Positions 35,124-45,689 of a stretch of DNA of 64,000 nucleotides are shown here, piece by piece. The DNA is from Hydrangea macrophylla (taxonomy: Eukaryota; Streptophyta; Magnoliopsida; Cornales; Hydrangeaceae), in NCBI GenBank assembly GCA_033977485.1, contig CM066984.1, positions 30,175,501-30,239,500 on the forward strand. Direction: 5' to 3'. The notes below the pieces were generated by a model, which was given only the letters and a program-made list of their open reading frames with translations, ran no database searches and was not told where the DNA came from. The translations under genes and the position numbers were made by a program. Every line of letters begins with the position of its first letter. Position 1 is the first letter of the stretch.

Positions 35124-38100
35124 TGTAATACCTGTAATTTCTCAACGTTCAATAATAGGAGTTTTATGAATTTCCATGTCTAGTATATTATTATATTATT
35201 ATTTTATCTGTGTGATCGTATCAGTGTATGTAATTACTAATTAGACTATAATCATCGCACCGACTCGACCGTAGAAAGACTTAACTTACTCCCGTACTCG
35301 GACCCGGACAATAGAAATAATACCCGGTTGCATGTAAATCGAGACTAACACGCGTATCGAGGAACTTATGCACGTAAATCGAGAAAGTGGCACAGAACCC
35401 AAGATGGGCCCCACATGGCCGGCCACTTGTTGCATATGCAACCCCCTAGACACATGTCACCACCCCATGTGACACTTGTCCACTTGTTGGACACATGGCA
35501 TGGCATATAACCATGCAAATGACACTTAGCACTTGGGTTTTTCTATATATACATGCCTATAGCATACATTACCCTCTCTTACTCTTCATAATCTGCATTT
35601 AGAGAGGAAGTTAGGAGACTTGCATGTCCATGAGAAAAATAGAAGAGAAGAAAGAGGATTAGAAGAGGAGGAAGAAGAAGATTCCATCACTTGAAGCTTG
35701 TGTCCAAGCTTCCTAAGCTCTAATCCAAAGTCCAAGCTCAATTTCAAGTTTATGTGAGTAGTCTAACTCACTTTAGAACCTATATAGTATGTAGTAATGT
35801 TTATTATGTGCTTGATGTTGATAGTTTGAGAGATCCATGCCATGCAAGATAAATTTTTAAATCTGGGAAGCAGAAACCTCTAGCAGAATGTAGTTTAGTA
35901 AAATGAACATTTTGAGCAGTTCGAAAATGGGAATGAGGCTAGGTTATTTTGTAAATAACGCTAACTCATTTATCTACAAATAACTCTTCTATAGCTCAGT
36001 CTGAAAATCACTTCTTCATAGGTGAAATATACATACAACGAAGTACTTTAAATCTGAGAAACAGAAACCTCCAGCAGAATGTAGTTTAGTAAAATGAGTG
36101 TTTTAAGGAGCTCCGAAATCTGAATTAAGCTAGGTTTTTTTGTGGAGAAAGCTAACTCATTTATCTACAAATAACTCTTCTATAGCCTGGTCTAAAAATG
36201 AATCTTTAATAGGTGAAATACACATGCAATGCAGTACTATAAATCTGGGACAAAGCAGTCCAAAAATATAGAAATGTCTAAGTAAAATAAATATTTTGAG
36301 CAGCTTAAAAATGTAATTGAAGCTAGAATTTTTTAGCACATGAAGCTAATCCAATTATCTACAATGTTCTAGTTTTGAGTTTGATCTACAAATCAATTTA
36401 TCATGCCCAAATAAATCATATCAATTCAGTCGACATAGTAAAATTAATTTCTGGCAGATTGTATAACTACTTGTATGATGTGTTTATTGATGATACTTGC
36501 TTTTTGGTACATGTGTGTTTATGGATATCTTGTGCTATGATAGTGCTATCGAGTAGATAGGTATATTAAGGGTTTCATCTATATAATATTGATATTAAAT
36601 CCACGAGCTACACGCTAGGTTTCCGTTGTTATGAATATAGTATGATGACCATAGAGAGTTCATACCCAAGCTATAAGTATGTTGTACGTCACGATTATTG
36701 CATTGATAATGATTGGATAAGTTTCCATTGTAAGTATATTACGACATAAAATAGAATGACGGATGTATAAACGTAACTTCGAAAGTATATTCGGAAGTCC
36801 TTTAATGTACTAAATTCCAAAATGAGTGACGAATGCGCGGTCGGAAAAACGTAAGGGTCGGTTATGCTATGTTTGAAGCAGATTATACGAAGAATAATTG
36901 CCGGATAGGTAATCTGGGCAGCGGAGGTCAGGATAGTGAGAAAAGGGTATGGTTGACGAATGTGAAAGTTGTGTATCATTTCGGTTCTTTGTGATGGAGA
37001 AGTGGTGGTTCTTAGAGTGAAGACTCCTGTCGGTTCTTCGTGATGGAATGGATGTTCTTGCACTCCATAAACACTTCGGTTCTTTGTGATGGAGAAGTGG
37101 TGGTTCTTAGAGTGAAGACTCCTTTCGGTTCTTCATGATGGAATGGATGTTCTTGCACTCCGTAAACACTTTGGTTCTTTGTGATGGAGAAGTGGTGGTT
37201 CTTAGAGTGAAGACTTCTTTCGGTTCTTCGTGATGGAATGGATGTTCTTGGACTCCGTAAACACTTCGGTTCTTGTTGATGGAGAAGTGGTGGTTCTTAG
37301 AGTGAAGACTCCTTTCGGTTCTTCGTGATGGAGAAGTGGTGGTTCTTAGAGTAAAGACTCCTTTCGGTTCTTAGTGATGGAATGGATGTTCTTGCACTCC
37401 GAAAATGCTTCGGTTCTTCGTGATGGCGAAGTGGTGGTTCTTCGTGACAAGGCGGTTGGTGAAAGATGTTTTGGTTGATGAGAGATGGTTTGGTTAGTAC
37501 AAGATGGTTCCGTGAAGGTTGTGGGAACACTCTGGTTCTTCGTGACAAAGTGAAGGTTTCAAGTGTTTTGGTTAATGAAAGATGGTTTAGTCAGTGCGAG
37601 ACGGTTTGGTTAATAAAAGATGGTTTGATCAGTATAAGATGGTTTGGTTAATGAAAGAGGGATTGGTTACAATTGGCAAGTACAAAGTGATTTAGTTGTG
37701 CAATAGTGATAGCTTTTTTGGTGTTGTTGATTGGAGTTAGGACTCCGAAATAGACTTCGGTAATGGACTGTGATAATGTTCCGAGATGTTGAAGCGAGTT
37801 GCATCGATTGTTTGTTTTCTCTTTGAATGTCGGTATGGGCACGTAAGTGGTTATAGTCCGATGGTGAGAACGTGAGAGAACTTTAATAGACGTAATAAAA
37901 GTAGTAAATATATTTCTTGTTATGTGTGACTATATAAGTTCCATTTGATTTAGTTTTCTCACTCAGCTTTCATAAGCTGACGTCGTTCATGTCGCTGGAT
38001 ATTCCCATGTCTAGCTTATCCAGGTGATTAGTACACGGGTTATGATGCTACGCAAGAGGAGAACATGGAGGAAGAGTACACCGAAGATGGCTATGGATAT

Positions 38101-38432
38101 GATAGTTAGAGAGAAGACTAGTGGACGTCTTTGTAAATATTTTTGGTTGTAACCTCTAGCAGAGGACTTCATCTATCTTTTGTAATAGTTCTGTAGGGCC
38201 ATAAAGCCATAAGACTCTGATGTATCTACCATGATGTAATAGTTAACTAGTATTGTGGCCTCTTATTATAATATATCCTTGTTAGCTGCTGTTGGTTTTA
38301 TCCCTTTAGTTATGTTGTTTATTATTAGCATTTGGTGATGGACAATTCGGTAATGCAACCAGTCACGTGCCTCAGGGTCCAAGATGGAAAATTCAAATTT
38401 TTTCCCTATTTTGGCTACGCCGGGGCGTGACA
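35124..38432 (+). repeat. 3' LTR of element B (3309 bp)
   Basis: It matches the 5' LTR landmark by landmark but is 432 bp shorter. Its 95-bp array has starts at 36985, 37080, 37175, 37270, then a half-step to 37319 and 37414, i.e. 429 bp against 855 bp in the 5' LTR. The array therefore accounts for 426 of the 432 bp difference. Confidence 0.93.
36985..37465 (+). repeat. 95-bp tandem array, 4.5 periods, 3' LTR of B
   Basis: It has the same unit as at 30713-31620. The jump of 49 bp from 37270 to 37319 equals one half-unit, which indicates unequal exchange in register of the 49/46-bp half-repeat rather than the whole 95-bp unit. Confidence 0.92.
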
Positions 38433-40617
38433 ATAAACCCCCCATTGCTCTTCATTTTGGGGGGGCCAAGTGCAAAAGCTTGAAAAGTTGTAGAGAAGAA
38501 GAGAGATAGAGATAGGTTTAGAAGAGAAAAAAGGAGCTTCCTCCTACTATTTTGCTATAGAAAGTGAGTTTTAATCTTGTGTTCTTCCATTACTTCTCTT
38601 ATACTTCACATACCAAACACCCCCAATCACCATTCTTGAGCATTCTTGAGTTAGGAAGCTACTTCCATGTCCAAATGTCAAAATCTATGAGTGAAACACC
38701 AAGCTACAAGTCCAAAATCACATTAATTATCATCTATTGATTGTTATTTACTTACTTGTTCATATTATGTTCATCTCTTCTTGCCTCATTTCTTTTTGAT
38801 TTTCTTTATTTACTTACTTGTTCTTCATCATCTAAATGATGACATGAAGTTTGAGGTGAGTGACTCCTTATGGATAGTAACTCTTGACCTCAAAAACATG
38901 TTTGATAGATGATGATCATAACTTCAATACCTCCAAGGTATTCTTGAAGTGTATTGAAGTTATGCTCTAATAAAAATAAATCTTTCCAACAATCTTGGAA
39001 GTTCTTGATGATGAGTTTGATGTTGAAACATCAAGTGGCTATAATCTTCATTGAGTATTGAAAATATGCTTTCAAAACATCTACTTCAAAACCCCTCTTA
39101 AAACCCCTCATTTTAATCTCAAGAAAGAAAACTCTAGTTTTTCCCAAAACTTTCAAAACAGTGAGTCAAAACAGTGAATAATCGGAGTTCAAAGATTTTC
39201 CTAGAACTCAATACTCAAAATATGGATGCAAGGCCACTTGGAAAGACTTCCTAATCCATTGGAGAACACCCATGATTTTTGGTTTGACTTGGAAGCACTT
39301 GGAAATGGTCCATTTGGATCCAAACATTCCTTCCAGACATTCTGTTTTTGCTGTCACAGCAGCTAGGTCCAATTCCAACCTCTTTTTCAGAAAACTTTTC
39401 CCAAAGGGGTGGTTCTAACTTATTTTTCCCTCAAACATCAATGTCGTAGGAAACTTTCTGTATAAAATGGGCCTCTAGATCATTTGTTTTCATTTTCTAA
39501 TATTTTTCAACATTTCAGTCGACAGTACGGACTCTGTTTCTGAGTGACCTCTGTTGTTCATATGATTTCTCTCAATCTGTGATAGTTATTAAAGATTGGC
39601 TTTTTGGGTAGTGTTCTAGACACAATAAGGAAGATCTCCATAAAATATCATGCATTGAAAACATTCCTAAACCCTCTTTTCCATTTTCACAAGATCATGT
39701 TACTATTCTGTCCACTATTCACAGCAAGCTCATTTTAACTTTCATTCTTTAATTTGATGCTTATATACATTCCAAATTAGTTCATATCTTAGGAAGTAGT
39801 TCATACTACATTTGTATATATCCCATGTTGATTTCATTCATTCATCCATACATATTATAAACTTCTAAGTCATTCTAAGAATCCATGAATACAAAGCACA
39901 CTACAACATTGGCACATCCTAGATACATACATTGCATCCATGCAAGATTTGAGGCCTTCATGGCTCCTAATCTAAGAAGATTATAAGGAATGAACTTGAT
40001 CACACATTTATGCTTCCCCCGATCTAATCATCCTTTCTCATCCATCCCGGGGATTGAGTGGTCTTCTTTTCTTAAAGATTAACATGCATCATACTAGCTT
40101 GCTAAGCATATTTTGATTTCTTTGTTTATTTGTTTCAATAACAATTCATGTCCCCCTTTAGATTAGAAAGTCTTGATTATTTGATACATGATTAGACGAT
40201 TTTTCCTAGATTTATTTGTGTGATCTTTCACTTTGCATTGTGTGATATTTAGCTTAGATCTTATGAATGATATCTTATCTTTAGATCTTCCATTTTCAAA
40301 TCTTCTTGTGTGATGTAATATACTATCATAGTATTATCTGTCGAACCAAACATAGTATAAGATGATTATTTGGATGCTAATTGAGGCCCGTCGAAAGACG
40401 GGGCGAGTTGAGGGTGTTTTAGTCGCGACAAAGGCTCCTTCCTCTCTCGTACCAAAACCCCGAGCCAAGTTCTTTGGTTATGAAGGACCGGTGCCCTTTA
40501 TCCATTTGGGTGAGTCAAATTTGGGTTTCTTAGTTCCCTAAAGACCAAGTGGCGACTCTGTATCTGTTTTCAACAGACTTTTTCAACAAAGCGGTGGAAT
40601 CCCGGTGTCCATAGTCT

Positions 40618-40825
40618 CCTACACTCTCCTTCGTGGATTTCATATAGAATGATATCAACTTGCATCGAGTGAATGCATTGGAGGTATAGAACAATAAATC
40701 CTCTCTTATAGAGTACACCATCAGCGAGTTGGTACCTTATCGCTTGGTATTTGACCAGTTGGGCTTTGGTCTTCTTGGTTAGGAGGTTTTCACTCGTGAT
40801 GAACATTGCTATAGGGTCCATCCAA
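40618..40825 (-). pseudogene. Ty3/gypsy (Tat-like) pol, RNase H-integrase junction, minus strand
   Basis: This is the upstream continuation of the integrase at 26760-27786. Reading leftward from 40823 it has MDPIAMFI, KKTKAQLVKYQAIRYQL, ADGVLYKRGF and EIHEGECR, the linker and first part of the integrase zinc finger in Tat-type pol. The codons join in frame with the left part once one copy of gtctc is removed. To the right it abuts a copia gag without an LTR between. Confidence 0.8.
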
Positions 40826-41655
40826 CTAGGGCCTATGTTGACTACATCGAATGGAAATGTAATCTGGATATCATTTTAACTGCGGAGGATCACATAGATG
40901 TCCTCACTACCCCATGCCCTAACGAACTCATGATAAATGCTTCGGTAGCTACCAGGCGCAAGTTTGACAAATGGAAGAAGTTAAATGTAATGACTCATTG
41001 CTACATTCTGGCTTCTATGACTAGTGTGTTGCAAAACCAATTCCAATCAAGCGAGGCCACCAGTGCCATTATCACTTCCCTAAAAGAAATGTTTAGGGAA
41101 CATGGTAGACCTGCTAGGCAGATTGCCATGCAAAATATAATGAGTGCAAAAATGTTGGAAAGAACTCCAGTCAAATAGCACATTTTAAAAATGATTGTTT
41201 ATTTAAATGAACTGGAGACACTGGATGGCAACACTGATGCACATACCTAAGTTTATATGATCCTCAACTTGCTATCACCATTGTTCAGTCAATTCAAACT
41301 TAATTACAATATGAATCAAATGAATTTCTCAATGAGTGAATTGATGAGATCTCTTCAAGTAGCAGAGGGGGTGATTAAACCTAGGGGCAACATTCTGAAC
41401 ATTGAGAAAAGCACTTTCTCTTCCCGATCTGCTCTATATGGAAAGAAAGGAAAGAAGAAGGCTAGCACTAGTAGTCCAAGTGTTGGACCAGTCCTGAAGA
41501 TTGCAAAATCTAAGAGAAAAGGGAATGGAAAAGGGATGACAAGTGGTAAAGGCAAAGCAAAGTGTTTCTAATGCGGTGAGCAGGGCCTCTAGAGTAGGAG
41601 AATTCTTAGCTATAAGAGTTCAAGGCATGATCGAATCACATGTGATTGAAGTAAG
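40826..41655 (+). pseudogene. Ty1/copia gag remnant
   Basis: The frame opens with EWKCNLDIILTAEDH (copia Gag N-terminal type) and continues RRKFDKWKKLNVMTHCYIL and a long helical part to a Lys-rich segment near 41500 (KGNGKGMTSGKGKAK). The zinc knuckle that follows near 41565 is broken by TAA (CF*CGEQG). Stops at 41176 and 41247 also interrupt. The 5' LTR, leader and first Gag residues are missing; minus-strand gypsy pol lies immediately to the left. Confidence 0.8.
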
Positions 41656-41673
41656 TTTTATATAATAGATGTT

Positions 41674-42270
41674 TTGAACAGTTGGTGCAATGATTTTGGT
41701 ACAACTAACCATATCTTTAATTCATTGCAGGGGTTCAAATCAACCAGGCGGTACAGTGATGGAGAGATTGTGCTTACTCTAGGTTCTAGTGCAACCATTT
41801 TTGCGGTTGTTATAGGAGTGGTAGTGTTAGAATTTACAAACAATAAGACTTTAGTATTATCAGATATACTCTACCTCCCTTCAATGAGACATAATTTAAT
41901 TTCAGTTTCAGAACTTTTAAATAAAAATTATTCTTTCTCTTTTGGAACTGAAGTTGTTATCAAAAGAAATGGTTCTTTTGTGTGTTCTGGTATTAAGTCA
42001 AATGGTTTGTGTATGATTACTCCAAATGTTTCTGAAGATTCTAATCGGAATTTAATAACTCAGTGGTAACTCGATCATTCAAAAGAAAAGAACCTTCCAC
42101 TAATCTAACAAGACTTTGGCAGATGAGGCTAGGTCATAGCAATTTAAAAAGGATTCACAGACTGGTCAAAGAAGGGGTCTTAGACAATTTGGTTGTCAAA
42201 CCAGTGGAAATCTGTGAATCGAGTTTAGAGGGTAAAATGACCAAAAGGCCCTTTCTTTGGGGTTAAGCTT
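41674..42270 (+). pseudogene. Ty1/copia protease and GAG-pre-integrase remnant
   Basis: NDFGTTNHI near 41690 corresponds to the aspartic protease motif DSGATNHI with Ser changed to Phe. LYLPSMRHNLISVSELL near 41865 is the conserved copia block after the protease. LWQMRLGHSNLKRIHRLVKEG near 42115 is the GAG-pre-integrase zinc region. A stop at 42067 and a frame change lie between them. Most of the integrase core is deleted after 42270; a short downstream scrap reaches 42480. Confidence 0.85.
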
Positions 42271-42484
42271 TGAAAACTGCTATGTACATGCTAAGTCTAG
42301 TTCCAAGCAAGTCAATTATTAGGAGACCACGGTAGATGCGTATTGGACGCAAGCCCTCTTTGTAACATCTTCGGATATGGGGGGTGTCCAGCACACGTGC
42401 TGAAAGGAAAGATGAGCAAATTAGAAACTAGATTAGAAGTATGTTACTCTGTAGGATATCCAAAGGGTACTTATAGATGGTATT

Positions 42485-44335
42485 TTGTATGATCCAAGAG
42501 ATCGAAAAGTGTTTGTTAGTACAAATGATGTTTTCTTAGAGGATGATTATATCATGAACCATAAACCTAAGGGAAGGATAGATCTGAGAGAATTCAATGG
42601 AGAGCCCTCTATTCCTCCAATAGTTGAAAATGATGTAAGACAAAAAAATACCACATCTTCACCCATTTCCACACCGGTACCTCGTCATAGTAGGAGGATG
42701 GTCAGCCAACCTAATAGATACATGTTCTTAGGAGAAAATTTTGAAGCTATCTCCATAGAATCTGAATTTGATCCTGCCACATATGAAGAGGCAATGGTTG
42801 ATGTTGATTCAGCCCATTGGGTTGAAACTATGAAGGCTGAAGTAGAATCTATGCATTCCAATCAGATATGGGATCTTGTTGAGCTTCCATCCAATATTAA
42901 ACCCACTGGCTGTAAGTGGGTCTACAAGAGAAAAAGAGGATCTGATGGGAAGGTTGAGACATTTAAGGCAAGACTTATAGGAAAAGGTTATACTCAAAGA
43001 CAGGGCATTGACTATGAGGAAACCTTCTCGTCGGTAGCCATGCTCAAATCCATCAAGATACTCTTATCCATTGTCGCATGTCTGAATTATGAGATCTATG
43101 AGATCTTGCAGATGGATGTCAAGACTGCATTCTTGAATGCCAATCTTGAGGAAGACATCCATATGTAGTAACTAGAAGGGTTCATAGCTGGCAGAAAAGG
43201 CAACTTGGTATGTAAGTTGCATAAATCCATTTATGGGCTTAAGCAGGCATCCAGAAGTTAGAACATTAGTTTTGACCTAGCGGTTAAGTCATTTGGTTTC
43301 ATACAGAATCTGAATGAACCTTGTGTATACAAGAAATGTGAAGGTAATGTGGTGGCTTTTCTTATGCTTTATGTTGATGACATTCTACTCATTGGGAATG
43401 ATGTAGTGGCATTGTCATCAATCAATGTTGGCTAGCTAAAACTTTTGATATGAAGGATCTAGGAGAGGCGAGCTATATCCTTGGGATAAAGCTCTTTTGG
43501 GATCGTAAGCGAAAGATAATGGAATTATCTCAAGCTGGTTATATCGATAAAATGCTAACTAGGTTTTTCAAGGATAATTCGAAGAAAGGTTTGTTACCTT
43601 CTAGGCATGGTTTAGCGTTCTCCAAGGACCAGTGTCTTAAGACACAAGAGGAGAGGAATTGTGTAAGAGTTACCTATGCTTCGGCTGTGGGAAGTCTCAT
43701 GTATGAGATGTTATGCACTAGACTAGATATCTGCTTTGCCGTTGGCATGATTAGGAGGTATCAGTCGAATCTAGGTCCAGAGCACTGGACAGCCATTAAG
43801 GACAATCTTAAGTACTTGAGAATGACTAAAGATTATATGCTTATGTATGGCAGTGATGAGTTGATTATAGTAGGATACACTAATTCAAACTTTGTGTCAG
43901 ATAAAGATTCGAGGAAGTTGACATTCGGACATCTCTTTACCCTCAGAGGTAGTACTATTAGTTAGAGGAGCATTAAGCGGGAATGCATTACAGACTCAAC
44001 TACATAAGCCGAGTATGTGGCTGCTTGTGAAGCCGCAAAGGAAGTTGTTTGACTCAAGAAGTTCCTCATGTAACTCAGGGTGGTACTAGTGTCATTGTCA
44101 CCTATTATGCAGTACTACGATAATAGTGGGATAGTGGCTCAGTCCAAGGAATCACAAAAAGGGAAAGCATGTAGAAGGGAAGCATCATGTCATATGAGAT
44201 ATAGTCTAGCGTGGAGGTGTGACTGCCACCAAGATTGTCACTAATAACAATCTGGCAGATCCATTTACAAAGGCATTGCCACAGAAAATCTTTGATCGTC
44301 ATCTAGATATTCTAGGTCTTAGATTTAATGGGTTA
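42485..44335 (+). pseudogene. Ty1/copia reverse transcriptase and RNase H remnant
   Basis: From 42485 the pre-RT linker (ENFEAISIESEFDPATYEEA) leads into the copia RT: CKWVYKRKRGSDGKVE, ARLIGKGYTQRQGIDYEETF and MDVKTAFLNANLEEDI, stopping at 43168. In other frames follow YGLKQASR near 43230 and the catalytic YVDDILL near 43370. The frame 43450-43965 begins MKDLGEASYILGIKL and has the RNase H blocks YASAVGSLMYEML and VGYTNSNF. The rest (AEYVAACEAAKEVV near 44010, then DNSGIV and ADPFTKALP-type words) is interrupted by stops. The copia gene order (integrase before RT) is kept. Inactive. Confidence 0.9.
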
Positions 44336-45346
44336 TGAGTGCAAGTGGGAGTTTGTTTGGATTGTACCCTCAAACCTAGTCTTTATTTGTTCGACATTTG
44401 GCATTTTATATATCGATATCACATTTACATTTCTTTATGTATGTGTCATGAGATGATTGATGTAATCCATAAGTATCATAGCAGGTAATTCATGTATGTA
44501 TGAGATACATATAAGAGAGATGTGAATTACTATTCTTTGATACTTAGAACTTGTCATAGTGAACGATGAGACTGTATATCTCATTAGGTATACACTATAG
44601 CATTATTAACTACCATTGGACGGAGTGATGAATCCTAATCACTAGAGTATCACTCTTAGTTAATATTCTAGTGTTTGTAATGCATTGACGGACCATGAGA
44701 TTAATATTGACATATTAAACTATCAACAGTCGATAAGAACTCATAACTTGTACAAGGTACATGTTCTCAATCTTGAGACGATTATGAACACAAACTATAG
44801 ATATGATTACTTTGACTTACCAATCAGTGAGGTCTTACAAGATCAACACTTGGGCATCTTGGGTATGTCATAGTCATATGGTTGTGAACATATATTGCCA
44901 TGATAGAATCCACCCTCTGATAAAGAGTAAGCATTCGCTTGAGAATGTCACCAAGTTGATTACTGAGAACTACAGTCTTGTTGATAAGTAGTTATCAACA
45001 TGTTTGGTAATCATGAGGGGTAAATGGGACTCAAGGAATGGAAGATTTAATCATTATTCAAGTTGATAATAATACTTATCCGACTACCTAAATATGATTA
45101 TGAATGCTAATGGTAGAGGGACATTAGTACACCATATAAGTCTAGCTATCGCTTCAGATTTGTTCTTTTGTGTTGGAGTGCAGTTATCGTTTTATAGTAG
45201 AGTAAATGTTAACTGACCAGTTGTTTAATTTGCTGATCAAAGAGTTTGATCATGGGAATTAATAACTGGTCTGAGCCAACAATAAAGAACCTAGGAGGTC
45301 CCATTCTTAGCTCCGTCAGAATGCTTGGAGAGCCATATGAGGATGA

Positions 45347-45500
45347 TGAACTAATTGATTGAAAGAGTTTCAATTGATTGAAGATTCGATCGATCGAACT
45401 TGTTTTGATCGATTAAAATTTGTTCAGTTCTATTGATCGAACATGCTTCGATCGAATGAAGTTCAATCAATCGAAAGTTCTTCGATCGATCAAAAGATTA
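45347..45500 (+). repeat. TCGATCGATTGAAC word cluster in the copia LTR
   Basis: About eight copies of words such as TCAATTGATTGAAG, TTCGATCGATCGAAC and TTCGATCGAATGAAG end about 20 bp before the TATA box at 45519. The same word and the same location occur in the unrelated Tekay-like LTRs at 2430-2615 and 51070-51260. Confidence 0.88.
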
Positions 45501-45518
45501 AGGTCAGTTTGGAAACCT

Positions 45519-45530
45519 ATAAATAGGGCA
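45519..45530 (+). promoter_or_regulatory. TATA box of the copia 3' LTR
   Basis: CCTATAAATAGG is a strong plant-type TATA box about 1.17 kb into the LTR, followed by a CA-containing leader. Confidence 0.7.
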
Positions 45531-45689
45531 GCTGCGTGCAGAATCATTTAATCACTATTTTTATTCATACAAAGCTATAGAAACTATTTAGGGATTCCCA
45601 AACCTTTTATATCCTCTCTATTAGGGTTCCCACCAACCCTAGCCACTCTGGGAGCAATCTGGGATCTAGCCGAGAAAAGGAATCGTGGA

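Larger units (their letters stand above)
28846..38432 (+). mobile_element. Complete but coding-deleted Tekay/Del-like LTR retrotransposon B
   Basis: It is flanked by the identical duplication ataaa (28841-28845 and 38433-38437) and bounded by two LTRs (28846-32586 and 35124-38432), both TGTAATACC...GGCGTGACA. It has a tRNA-iMet primer site and a purine tract before the 3' LTR. The internal region is only about 2.5 kb and keeps two recognisable coding scraps, a Gag zinc knuckle and the RNase H/integrase linker, so it must have moved with proteins supplied by a relative or been deleted after insertion. It inserted directly after the TATA box of LTR b. The two LTRs look closely similar over most of their length, suggesting fairly recent insertion. 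Confidence 0.92.
27787..40613 (+). mobile_element. Solo LTR b (Tat-type), split by a nested element
   Basis: The left end TGTAGACACC and right end GGTGTCCATA form an imperfect terminal inverted repeat. They are flanked by the duplicated gtctc (27782-27786 and 40614-40618). Removing one gtctc rejoins the minus-strand integrase codons on both sides, which independently confirms the boundaries. The LTR itself is 27787-28845 plus 38438-40613, about 3.24 kb; the middle is the element at 28846-38432. U3 has TTGAC clusters, two diverged repeats of about 185 bp (near 27980 and 28165), a 17-bp palindrome and a TATA box at 28837-28845. The U5 end has CTCTCGTACC and TGGCGACTCTG. An inverted relative is at 55932-57547. 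Confidence 0.87.

Noticed and set aside
40549..40575. TGGCGACTCTG read as a tRNA-Arg primer-binding site ending LTR b at 40549
   Set aside because: The match covers only about nine bases, and the gtctc duplication plus integrase codon continuity put the LTR end at 40613.
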